Part shown: in pieces, positions 1-5,758 of the stretch
Position numbering within the stretch: the stretch's first letter is position 1
How the letters are laid out: each line of letters starts with the position of its first letter
Source: Actinomycetota bacterium
GTDB lineage: Bacteria; Actinomycetota; Acidimicrobiia; Acidimicrobiales; Ilumatobacteraceae
DNA length: 7,497 nucleotides
Assembly (NCBI GenBank): GCA_026393655.1
Contig: JAPKZT010000193.1
Location: forward strand, 1-7,497
Direction of reading: 5' to 3'
Notes under the pieces: model-generated
What the model was told of the DNA's origin: nothing
Databases searched by the model: none
Seen by the model: only the letters and a program-made list of their open reading frames with translations
Program-made: the position numbers and the translations under genes

Positions 1-885
1 CGTCGCTGATTTGTTGGCGCGAATAGTCATTGCACTTGCGTAACCCGAAGTTGCGGCGTCAATACCGGTATTGCGCGCTTCAAAACCCGAATGACGCCAC
101 GGCAGCCACGGTGTTTGCTCAGCGATATGGCGCACAAAACGCTGCCCAGAAAATTCACGATCAGGTCGCAATTGCGAAGTTGGCAAAGTTATTTGATGTT
201 CAGCGAATGTTTCATGCTCTGCTGGTGCGCCGATCTCGATGACTTCGAGATTGTCTGAGCTCTCAAGTACGCGGTGACGAATCTCAGGAGGTTGCAAAAC
301 ACAATCACCAGCATTCATCACGAAAGGCTCGCCTTGATCTTCGTACACGACTCGCACCCAGCCGCTCTTGCAATAAATCATCTGAAACTTAATGCGGTGA
401 TAGTGCACGTAATCGGGCACTGGCCCACCATTTGGAATATGAATATGCGAAGCGATGAACACACCGCCCAAGCGACTGGGTATCAAATCTCGATAGCGCA
501 TGCCTGCGCGGCCAATAGTCCACGACGCGTCACTAGTTAGCGGTGTAACAACGAGCGACTCGCGCAACTCGGGCAATTCGACACCGATATTCGGGTTGAT
601 GATCTCGATTGTTGTGCCATTGGGGGCTTGCAAAGTTTGCGCGTCGCGATCTGCTGAATGCAAACGCAAAACAATATCCTTGCCCGAACCCCCAGTACGC
701 AAACACAATCGAATGCCGTAGCCACTGACAATTGCCATATTTGGATTATCTGCAGGCGTGATCATCTCGATGCGAAAACCGAGTTGTTCAACAAAAAAAC
801 TTAAAGTTTGATCTAACTCTGGGCATGGCACGACAACTTCGGCAACATTGCTTGTAGCCAAAGTTTGTGCAAAGTTTGTATTCAC
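1..885 (-). CDS. VOC-domain/cupin fusion protein, partial (C-terminus off the left edge)
   Basis: The first 295 residues are visible and the frame is open to the window edge. Residues about 14-98 resemble a single vicinal-oxygen-chelate (glyoxalase-like) module, with a Pro-Glu-Leu-Asp helix start, SFFVEQLGF at 29-37 and a closing TTIEIINP strand at 91-98. It lacks the usual first-strand His, so this module may not bind metal. Residues about 128-220 are a cupin. Motif 1 is H161-x-H163-x4-Q168-x6-G175, and motif 2 is G193-x5-P199 followed by H204. The metal set would be His, His, Gln, His, with Gln in place of the usual Glu. Residues 265-290 look like the start of a second cupin, so the full protein may be a bicupin. 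The GTG start at 885 is preceded by TAGCGT with a 7-nt gap, and the upstream gene's stop lies in the same frame just before it. Substrate and reaction are unknown; an oxygenase, isomerase or sensor role is possible. Confidence 0.82.
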   Translation of the reverse strand, partial: MNTNFAQTLATSNVAEVVVPCPELDQTLSFFVEQLGFRIEMITPADNPNMAIVSGYGIRLCLRTGGSGKDIVLRLHSADRDAQTLQAPNGTTIEIINPNIGVELPELRESLVVTPLTSDASWTIGRAGMRYRDLIPSRLGGVFIASHIHIPNGGPVPDYVHYHRIKFQMIYCKSGWVRVVYEDQGEPFVMNAGDCVLQPPEIRHRVLESSDNLEVIEIGAPAEHETFAEHQITLPTSQLRPDREFSGQRFVRHIAEQTPWLPWRHSGFEARNTGIDAATSGYASAMTIRANKSAT

Positions 886-892
886 ATCCCCA

Positions 893-898
893 ACGCTA
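893..898 (-). promoter_or_regulatory. Putative -10 hexamer (TAGCGT) for a leaderless VOC-cupin transcript
   Basis: TAGCGT on the minus strand ends 7 nt before the GTG start at 885, the distance expected if transcription starts at the initiation codon. It fits the actinobacterial TANNNT -10 consensus. Only a weak -35-like TTGGCG lies about 19 bp upstream, inside the end of the preceding gene. It could give this gene its own promoter in addition to read-through from the GNAT/DinB genes. Confidence 0.45.
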
Positions 899-912
899 CT
901 TAGCGATTTCGG

Positions 913-1452
913 CTACTCGCCAACTTGGCCATCTATTGATTCACGAAGCAAATCTGCATGACCGTTATGTCGCGCATACTCTTCGATCATGTGCACGAGA
1001 ATCCAACGCAAAGATAGTGACTCACCACTTGGCCAAGTGCATTTTGCGAGTTGATCAAGTGGACCCGTTTCAAGTGCTGACGAAACATTCAAACGCGAAA
1101 GTGCACAGGCATCGTGCCAAAGTTTTAGCAATTGTTCTGGAGCATCTCCAGCGGCCGAGTTCCAATCCCAGTCGCGGTCTTGCGACCAATCAACTTCACG
1201 CCACGGCGAGAGTTTTTCGCGACCCAACAACCAATCCGAAAACCAATGATTCTCTACATATGCCATATGCTTCAAAATTCCGCCGAGAGTAATTGACGAC
1301 GCCGCAATTTTCTTTTGCATATCATTCGCACTCAATGATCGGCACTTCCATTCAAGGGTTGCTCGCTGAAAATCTAGAAAACCAACGAGTGTTGCCAATT
1401 CATCGCTCGCAAATGGCGGCTCAGGTCGACCTTGATCGTCGATACTTTTCAT
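913..1452 (-). CDS. DinB/DUF664-family metal-dependent thiol-transferase-like protein
   Basis: The protein has 179 residues from the ATG at 1452; an in-frame TTG at 1455 would add one residue. It has the DinB four-helix-bundle pattern. An N-terminal helix contains LVGFLDFQRATLEWK, a second helix contains GGILKHMAYVENHW, and a C-terminal helix contains HMIEEYARHNGHADLLRE. Counting from the ATG, H62 on helix 2 and E158 and H162 on the last helix have the spacing of the His/Glu/His zinc site of mycothiol-dependent maleylpyruvate isomerase. H165 is a further possible ligand. The DUF664 branch is common in Actinomycetota and is thought to include thiol-S-transferases that use mycothiol; the substrate here is unknown. 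The gene begins 21 nt after the GNAT stop and ends 27 nt before the VOC-cupin start, which suggests co-transcription. Only a weak Shine-Dalgarno-like AAGTGA is visible. Confidence 0.85.
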   Translation of the reverse strand: MKSIDDQGRPEPPFASDELATLVGFLDFQRATLEWKCRSLSANDMQKKIAASSITLGGILKHMAYVENHWFSDWLLGREKLSPWREVDWSQDRDWDWNSAAGDAPEQLLKLWHDACALSRLNVSSALETGPLDQLAKCTWPSGESLSLRWILVHMIEEYARHNGHADLLRESIDGQVGE

Positions 1453-1473
1453 CAAAAATTAGTTCACTTAAAA

Positions 1474-1914
1474 TTAATGAACATCAAAGCGATAAACATT
1501 GGTGTCGCGCTCGACAAACCCAAGTCGTTTATAAAGTTTGTTTGCCGCCTCGCGTGACGGTCGCGAAGTGAGGTCGACAGTTTTTGCACCACGACGCTTC
1601 GCTTCTGCAATCGCAGCGAGGTTCAGTGCCTCGCCGACACCATGACCACGCGCTGATGAATCAACAACCACATCTTCGATCCATGCACGCATCGCCGTCG
1701 GAATTCGAAAAATCGCGAGAGTCAACAAACCAACAATCTGGTTATCCACACGGGCAATAAACATCAAAGTGGATTCTGAGTTAACAATTTCTGCCAATTC
1801 GTTATTTGTCATCGGTTTTGCCGATGAAGAGAGTTGCGGAATCAAGCGATGACATGCCGCGAGTAATTCTTCGCTTACATGGGTGGCGATTTCCACAGGC
1901 ACTGGTGAAGCCAT
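1474..1914 (-). CDS. GNAT-family N-acetyltransferase
   Basis: The protein has 146 residues, a usual length for a single GNAT domain. The acetyl-CoA pyrophosphate-binding loop RGHGVG lies at residues 89-94, after the strand IEDVVVDSSA. A C-terminal LYKRLGF at 127-133 is the classic end of the fold. The frame is open further upstream (ATGs at 1968 and 2016), but the longer versions would abut or overlap the divergent gene starting at 1974 and add sequence unlike a GNAT N-terminus. The ATG at 1914 is 7 nt from a TANNNT hexamer. The acyl acceptor cannot be told from sequence; small molecules, antibiotics and protein N-termini are all possible. It is the first gene of the minus-strand cluster with the DinB and VOC-cupin genes. 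Confidence 0.87.
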   Translation of the reverse strand: MASPVPVEIATHVSEELLAACHRLIPQLSSSAKPMTNNELAEIVNSESTLMFIARVDNQIVGLLTLAIFRIPTAMRAWIEDVVVDSSARGHGVGEALNLAAIAEAKRRGAKTVDLTSRPSREAANKLYKRLGFVERDTNVYRFDVH

Positions 1915-1921
1915 GGCAAAC

Positions 1922-1927
1922 AGCGTA
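1922..1927 (-). promoter_or_regulatory. Putative -10 hexamer (TACGCT) for the GNAT gene
   Basis: TACGCT on the minus strand ends 7 nt before the ATG at 1914, with no Shine-Dalgarno between. This suggests a leaderless transcript and is the main argument for the short start. It lies in the divergent region shared with the PAC2 gene. No convincing -35 was found. Confidence 0.4.
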
Positions 1928-1959
1928 TCTGTATTGCACAGGTTGGCTGAGATTTTAGA

Positions 1960-1965
1960 TAGCGT
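1960..1965 (+). promoter_or_regulatory. Putative -10 hexamer (TAGCGT) for the PAC2-family gene
   Basis: TAGCGT lies 8 nt before the ATG at 1974 and no Shine-Dalgarno is visible. A weak -35-like TTGCAC (1934-1939) is 20 bp upstream. The hexamer equals those in front of the VOC-cupin and cysO genes. Confidence 0.42.
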
Positions 1966-1973
1966 CATAACAA

Positions 1974-2885
1974 ATGTCCGCGATTGATCATGTTCGTTGG
2001 TTGTCGAAGCCGACACTTAAAAATCCAACTTTCGTTGCAGCGTTCACTGGATGGAATGATGCTGGTGATGCCGCATCAAATGCAGTAAATAATCTTGTTC
2101 AAGGATGGGGCGCAACACCACTTGCAACGATTGACCCAGAGCCATTTACTGATTACAGCAAAGACCGACCACATGTGCGGCTTCAAGATGGCACGAAACG
2201 AAAAATTGTTTGGCCAACTGTCGGTCTTTGGCACGTCGCTGGTGCGGGCGGCGACATAATCCTCGCACTTGGTCCAGAGCCAAGTCTTAGGTGGAAACTT
2301 TTTTCGAAACAAATTCTTTCAATCGCCGAAAAGTTTGATGCGTCAATGTTTTTGACACTCGGCTCATTACTTGCTGATGTTCCACACAGCAGGCCTGTGC
2401 AAATAATTGGCACAGCAATTGACAGTGATCTAATTGACAGATTTAATTTGCAGCGCTCTCGATATGAGGGTCCAACAGGAATTGTCGGTATCTTGCACGA
2501 CACATGCGATGAAGGCTCAATCCCTTCGGCTTCACTTTGGGCCGCCGTTCCTGCTTATGCATCGCATGTTCCATCGCCGAAAGCATCGTTAGCACTCATG
2601 CGACGAGCGTGCGAAATAATTGGAACTCCTGCACCACTTGCAACCGTGATGAACTTAATTGAAAGATACGAAGAGCAAGTTGACTCGTTGGTGCAAGATG
2701 ATGACGATCTAGTTTCTTATGTTGAAAGACTTGAAACAATGACCGATAACGGTATGAGCATTGACGATGAAGTTGACGATAGTCAATTGCAATTTGATTT
2801 CGCAGGCGACTCAGATGAGCCAGCTGACTCAGGCAATTTGATGGATGAAGTCGAACAGTTTCTCCGCGAGCAAAACGGCAACTAA
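1974..2885 (+). CDS. PAC2-family protein (proteasome-assembly-chaperone fold)
   Basis: This 303-residue protein has the PAC2-family hallmark FTGWNDAGDAAS at residues 24-35, a central GLWHVAGAGGDIILALGPEP segment (about 84-103) and a strand-loop FLTLGSLLADVPHSRP (about 126-141). A later PSPKASLALM motif and a Glu/Asp-rich C-terminus closing in DEVEQFLREQ follow. Length and order match the long actinobacterial PAC2 proteins (Rv2125 type in Mycobacterium tuberculosis, from memory). The fold is shared with eukaryotic and archaeal 20S-proteasome assembly chaperones, but the bacterial role is not settled, and no proteasome gene is in the window. It is the only plus-strand gene, divergent from the GNAT gene (59 bp apart) and convergent with alaX (18 bp apart). 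The protein looks cytosolic, with no signal peptide or membrane segment. Confidence 0.9.
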   Translation: MSAIDHVRWLSKPTLKNPTFVAAFTGWNDAGDAASNAVNNLVQGWGATPLATIDPEPFTDYSKDRPHVRLQDGTKRKIVWPTVGLWHVAGAGGDIILALGPEPSLRWKLFSKQILSIAEKFDASMFLTLGSLLADVPHSRPVQIIGTAIDSDLIDRFNLQRSRYEGPTGIVGILHDTCDEGSIPSASLWAAVPAYASHVPSPKASLALMRRACEIIGTPAPLATVMNLIERYEEQVDSLVQDDDDLVSYVERLETMTDNGMSIDDEVDDSQLQFDFAGDSDEPADSGNLMDEVEQFLREQNGN

Positions 2886-2903
2886 TCAGCTACCCCACTT
2901 GAT

Positions 2904-3614
2904 TTAACTGGCGTCGATAATTTCGACGCGCAGGCGCTTGTTGCCCTTGCCTTTGCTCTCAGTTTTAAGAACTTTCATTTGGCCGACCTCAGATGTTGAG
3001 CGCACATGTGTGCCGCCGTCGGCTTGCTTGTCAAGACCAACAATGTCGACTACGCGAATTTCCTTAACAGTTTCTGGGATCATGTTGACTTTTGTGCGAA
3101 TTAAATCTGCGTCAGAAATCGCCGTGTCACGTGGCAAAAAACTTACGGTGATCGGGTAATTCGCGGCAAGTGCATCATTAACTAAAGATTCAACAGTCTG
3201 TGCGAAACCATCCGGAAGTGGATCAAATTCAAAATCCATCCGAGCACTTAGTGGCTCCATATTTCCGCCTGTGACCGGCACTTGCCATTGATTCCAGATA
3301 ACTCCACACAGCACATGCATTGCCGTATGCGTTCGCATTAATTTATGCCGACGATCCCAATCGACTTGGCCATGCACTGTGTCCCCAACAACGAAATTAT
3401 TGCCAGATTCAAGTGTGTGCCACACGGTTAAACCTTCTTTGCGAACGTCAGTTACACGCGCACCAGAGATCTCACCTGTGTCGTTGGGTTGACCGCCACC
3501 GGTCGGATAAAAAATAGTCCGATCCAATGCAATCGCGTTCTCCCGAACCTCGACTACTTTGGCATCGAATTCTTTTAAATACGCGTCAACTAAATAAAGC
3601 AGTTCTGTTGACAT
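2904..3614 (-). CDS. alaX: Alanyl-tRNA editing protein, AlaX type
   Basis: This stand-alone protein resembles the editing part of alanyl-tRNA synthetase and would hydrolyse Ser- or Gly-mischarged tRNA(Ala). Its 236 residues include the small N-terminal barrel motif FYPTGGGQPNDTGEI at 35-49, the zinc motif THTAMH with H96 and H100, and DGGTHVRSTSEVG at 199-211 with H203. The position that is Cys in the CGGTH motif of alanyl-tRNA synthetases is Asp199 here. No aminoacylation domain is present. The ATG at 3614 is preferred: it sits 7 nt after TAAAGT and follows an in-frame GTG at 3617, and no Shine-Dalgarno is visible. The gene lies downstream of groEL but is separated from it by a hairpin and probably has its own promoter. 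Its 3' end contains a strong small hairpin facing the PAC2 gene. Confidence 0.9.
   Translation of the reverse strand: MSTELLYLVDAYLKEFDAKVVEVRENAIALDRTIFYPTGGGQPNDTGEISGARVTDVRKEGLTVWHTLESGNNFVVGDTVHGQVDWDRRHKLMRTHTAMHVLCGVIWNQWQVPVTGGNMEPLSARMDFEFDPLPDGFAQTVESLVNDALAANYPITVSFLPRDTAISDADLIRTKVNMIPETVKEIRVVDIVGLDKQADGGTHVRSTSEVGQMKVLKTESKGKGNKRLRVEIIDAS
2911..2929. terminator. Hairpin at the convergent PAC2/alaX junction, possible bidirectional terminator
   Basis: GCGTCGA (2911-2917) pairs perfectly with TCGACGC (2923-2929) around a 5-nt loop TAATT. It lies 25 bp beyond the PAC2 stop and within the last codons of alaX. A proper T-run is missing on both sides; the minus-strand flank is only mildly AT-rich. 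The position between convergent genes is suggestive, but chance within coding sequence is possible. Confidence 0.35.
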
Positions 3615-3621
3615 CACTGCA

Positions 3622-3627
3622 ACTTTA
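3622..3627 (-). promoter_or_regulatory. Putative -10 hexamer (TAAAGT) for alaX
   Basis: TAAAGT on the minus strand ends 7 nt before the ATG at 3614. There is no Shine-Dalgarno, so a leaderless transcript is likely. No clear -35 was found. It would let alaX be expressed independently of groEL. Confidence 0.42.
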
Positions 3628-3658
3628 GACTGACGAGTTACCGCAACTGACTAATTAA

Positions 3659-3676
3659 CGCAACTCGTTAGTTGCG
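3659..3676 (-). terminator. Hairpin after groEL, probable terminator
   Basis: On the plus strand CGCAACT (3659-3665), loop CGTT and AGTTGCG (3670-3676) form a perfect 7-bp stem starting 4 nt after the groEL stop. In the groEL transcript it is followed by TTAATTAG, a weak U-containing tail, so termination efficiency is uncertain. Its arms can also pair with sequences further downstream (see findings). Confidence 0.5.
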
Positions 3677-3680
3677 CGAC

Positions 3681-5300
3681 TTAGTAGTCGTCCATTCCTC
3701 CGCCTGGCATTGCTGGCGCACTTTCTTCTGGCTTGTCAGCAATGACGGCTTCGGTGGTTAAGAACAGTGCCGCAATTGATGCCGCGTTCTGCAATGCAGA
3801 GCGCGTTACTTTTGCCGCGTCGATGACTCCGAGTTTTACAAGATCGGTATATTCGCCGTTAGCAGCATTGAAGCCTTCGTTGCCCTTCATGCTCTTTACT
3901 TTTTCAACAACGACTCCGCCTTCTAGACCGGCGTTTTCGGCAATTTGCTTAAGGGGCGCGGACAACGAACGTGCAACCATTCGCGCACCAGTTGCTTCGT
4001 CACCTTCAAGTTTTGCCATTACTTTTTCAACAGCCTCTTGCGCACGAAGCAATGCAACGCCGCCGCCAGGCACAACACCTTCTTCGATCGCTGCTTTTGT
4101 AGTGCTTACAGCGTCTTCGATGCGATGCTTCTTTTCTTTGAGTTCAACTTCTGTTGCCGCGCCAACTTTGAGAACTGCAACACCGCCAGATAATTTGGCG
4201 AGACGCTCTTGAAGCTTCTCGCGATCGTAATCACTGTCGGTGTTATCAATTTCAGTTTTGATCTGGCTGATTCGGCCTTTAATGTCTGCCTCTGGTCCTG
4301 AACCTTCAATGATTGTTGTCTCATCTTTTGTGATGACAACTTTCTTGGCGCTACCAAGAAGATCCATTGTTGCGTTCTCAAGTTTGAGACCAACTTCTTC
4401 GCTGATTACTTGGCCACCAGTGAGAATTGCGATGTCTTGCAACATTGCCTTTCGACGATCGCCGAAGCCTGGTGCTTTAACAGCAACGCTCTTGAAAGTG
4501 CCACGAATTTTGTTTACAACTAGCGTTGCCAAAGCTTCGCCTTCGATGTCTTCGGCAATAATCACGAGTGGTCGTCCACCTTGCATAACTTTTTCAAGAA
4601 TTGGCAACATGTCACGCACTGCAGTGATCTTGTTTGCGACAAGCAAAATGTATGGATTATCAAGCGATGCTTCCATGCGATCAGTATCAGTTGCGAAATA
4701 CGGTGAGATGTAACCCTTATCAAAGCGCATTCCTTCGACAAGATCCATCTCCATGCCGAATGTTTGGCTCTCTTCAACGGTGATCACGCCGTCTTTGCCG
4801 ACTTTGTCGATCGCTTCAGAAATCATTTGACCAATTTCTGTATCGGCTGCCGAGATAGATGCAACTTGAGCGATTTGCTCTTTGCTGTCAACAACTTTTG
4901 CGAGAGCTTTGATGCTGGCAACAGCAGCTTCAACAGCTGCCTCAATGCCACGCTTCATACTCATTGGGTTGGCTCCGGCAGCAACGTTGCGTAAACCTTC
5001 GTGCACCATGCTCCACGCGAGAACAGTTGCTGTTGTTGTTCCGTCACCGGCAACGTCATCAGTCTTTTTCGCGACTTCTTTAACGAGTTCTGCACCAATC
5101 CGCTCGTACGGGTCTTCGAGTTCGATTTCTTTAGCAATAGACACACCATCGTTTGTGATTGTTGGTGCTCCCCACTTCTTGCTGAGTACGACGTTGCGAC
5201 CTTTTGGTCCGAGCGTGACACGCACAGCGTCGGCAAGTTTGTTCATTCCTGCTTCGAGTCCGCGTCGGGCTTCCTCGTCAAATGCAATGAGCTTGGCCAT
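3681..5300 (-). CDS. groEL: Chaperonin GroEL (60 kDa, group I)
   Basis: This full-length chaperonin subunit has 539 residues and no frameshift. The 14-mer ring folds non-native proteins with ATP and GroES in the cytosol. Key motifs are TLGPKGRNVVL at 29-39, D51 in TNDGVS, and the nucleotide-binding DDVAGDGTTTATVLA at 81-95, with D86 matching the catalytic-site Asp87 of Escherichia coli. The chaperonin signature AAIEEGVVPGGG lies in the C-terminal equatorial part. The C-terminus ends PGGGMDDY, a short tail rather than a long run of GGM repeats. The ATG has a strong Shine-Dalgarno 7 nt away. A CIRCE operator in the leader indicates HrcA repression and heat induction. No groES lies next to it, which fits the stand-alone groEL copy found in many Actinomycetota that have groES elsewhere. 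Confidence 0.99.
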   Translation of the reverse strand: MAKLIAFDEEARRGLEAGMNKLADAVRVTLGPKGRNVVLSKKWGAPTITNDGVSIAKEIELEDPYERIGAELVKEVAKKTDDVAGDGTTTATVLAWSMVHEGLRNVAAGANPMSMKRGIEAAVEAAVASIKALAKVVDSKEQIAQVASISAADTEIGQMISEAIDKVGKDGVITVEESQTFGMEMDLVEGMRFDKGYISPYFATDTDRMEASLDNPYILLVANKITAVRDMLPILEKVMQGGRPLVIIAEDIEGEALATLVVNKIRGTFKSVAVKAPGFGDRRKAMLQDIAILTGGQVISEEVGLKLENATMDLLGSAKKVVITKDETTIIEGSGPEADIKGRISQIKTEIDNTDSDYDREKLQERLAKLSGGVAVLKVGAATEVELKEKKHRIEDAVSTTKAAIEEGVVPGGGVALLRAQEAVEKVMAKLEGDEATGARMVARSLSAPLKQIAENAGLEGGVVVEKVKSMKGNEGFNAANGEYTDLVKLGVIDAAKVTRSALQNAASIAALFLTTEAVIADKPEESAPAMPGGGMDDY

Positions 5301-5307
5301 GTTCTTA

Positions 5308-5313
5308 TCCTCC
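5308..5313 (-). promoter_or_regulatory. groEL ribosome-binding site (GGAGGA)
   Basis: GGAGGA on the minus strand, 7 nt before the groEL ATG, is the best Shine-Dalgarno in the window. It fixes the start and contrasts with the apparently leaderless neighbours. Confidence 0.9.
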
Positions 5314-5357
5314 GTTTGGGTCCTGAATTTCAGGGTTTGTGACTGCAGTTTTTAGAA

Positions 5358-5384
5358 TTAGCACTCTATCTACGAGACTGCTAA
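5358..5384. promoter_or_regulatory. CIRCE operator (HrcA-binding site) upstream of groEL
   Basis: TTAGCACTC, nine bases, then GACTGCTAA. The CIRCE consensus is TTAGCACTC-N9-GAGTGCTAA, so the left arm is perfect and the right arm has one mismatch (C for G at its third base). It lies 57 bp before the groEL start. HrcA binding here would repress groEL and release it on heat or unfolded-protein stress. The exact promoter is unresolved: a TTGATT (5384-5389 on the minus strand) could be a -35 with TAGAGT (5363-5368) as -10, but the spacer would be only 15 bp. Confidence 0.93.
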
Positions 5385-5437
5385 ATCAACACTCGGATAC
5401 CAGCAGCACGCCAGTAAAGCCATATTTTCAAACCAGA

Positions 5438-5716
5438 TTATTCGCCCCCAGCAACAGCTGGAATAATAGACACGGTCTGCCCAGTGGCGATTTTCGTTTC
5501 AAGGCCTTGCATATATCTCACATCATCATCGGCGACAAATATATTTACAAACTTGTGAAGATTACCGTCACTGTCAAGCAATCGATCCGAGAAACCTGGA
5601 TGGGCCGCATTCAATGCTTTAAGAATTTCGCCAAGTGTTGAGCCTTCAACTTGAACTGTTGAGACCCCGCCTGAAAGTGGACGCAATGTTGTTGGGATTC
5701 TTACGGTTACTGTCAT
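5438..5716 (-). CDS. cysO: CysO-like sulfur-carrier protein (MoaD/ThiS, ubiquitin-like fold)
   Basis: The protein has 92 residues from the ATG at 5716. It matches what I recall of Mycobacterium tuberculosis CysO: VRIPTTLRPLSGG near the N-terminus, LHKFVNIFVADDDVRY at 53-68 and IIPAVAGG at 84-91. In that pathway the C-terminal Gly-Gly becomes a thiocarboxylate, donates sulfur to O-phosphoserine through CysM, and the Mec metalloprotease then releases cysteine. Here one Glu follows the diglycine (G90, G91, E92), so the product may need trimming before activation. An open frame extends 13 codons upstream to 5755, but the shorter start has TAGCGT 7 nt before it and matches the family's usual N-terminus. 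Neither cysM nor mec lies beside it. It sits between the prenyl synthase and groEL and appears to have its own promoter. Confidence 0.9.
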   Translation of the reverse strand: MTVTVRIPTTLRPLSGGVSTVQVEGSTLGEILKALNAAHPGFSDRLLDSDGNLHKFVNIFVADDDVRYMQGLETKIATGQTVSIIPAVAGGE

Positions 5717-5723
5717 TTGATGA

Positions 5724-5729
5724 ACGCTA
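5724..5729 (-). promoter_or_regulatory. Putative -10 hexamer (TAGCGT) for cysO
   Basis: TAGCGT on the minus strand ends 7 nt before the ATG at 5716, and there is no Shine-Dalgarno. It lies in the 42-bp gap after the prenyl synthase stop. A weak TTGCCA (5750-5755) is 20 bp upstream. It supports the 92-residue start and independent transcription. Confidence 0.45.
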
Positions 5730-5758
5730 TCTGTAAATTTGGAAAACCTTGGCAACGC

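Noticed and set aside
30..721. Plus-strand open frames at the left end
   Set aside because: The minus strand is open across the whole region and encodes a recognisable VOC-cupin protein from a GTG start.
867..1292. 141-codon plus-strand open frame
   Set aside because: It lies opposite the DinB/DUF664 gene and the VOC-cupin start, with composition typical of a shadow frame.
1915..2016. N-terminal extension of the GNAT protein
   Set aside because: It would overlap the divergent PAC2 gene, adds non-GNAT sequence, and the ATG at 1914 has a promoter hexamer at the right distance.
3733..5355. Several plus-strand open frames opposite groEL
   Set aside because: They are antisense shadows of a clear, full-length groEL and their translations resemble no family.
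5385..5437. Possible cysO terminator in the gap before the CIRCE site
   Set aside because: Short GC-rich words such as CTGGCG and GCTGCTGG are present, but no consistent stem followed by a T-run could be built.
5339..5641. 100-codon plus-strand open frame across the groEL leader and cysO
   Set aside because: It is antisense to cysO and crosses the CIRCE operator; no family resemblance.
5717..5755. 13-codon N-terminal extension of CysO
   Set aside because: The ATG at 5716 matches the family N-terminus and sits 7 nt from TAGCGT; the extension would contain that hexamer.
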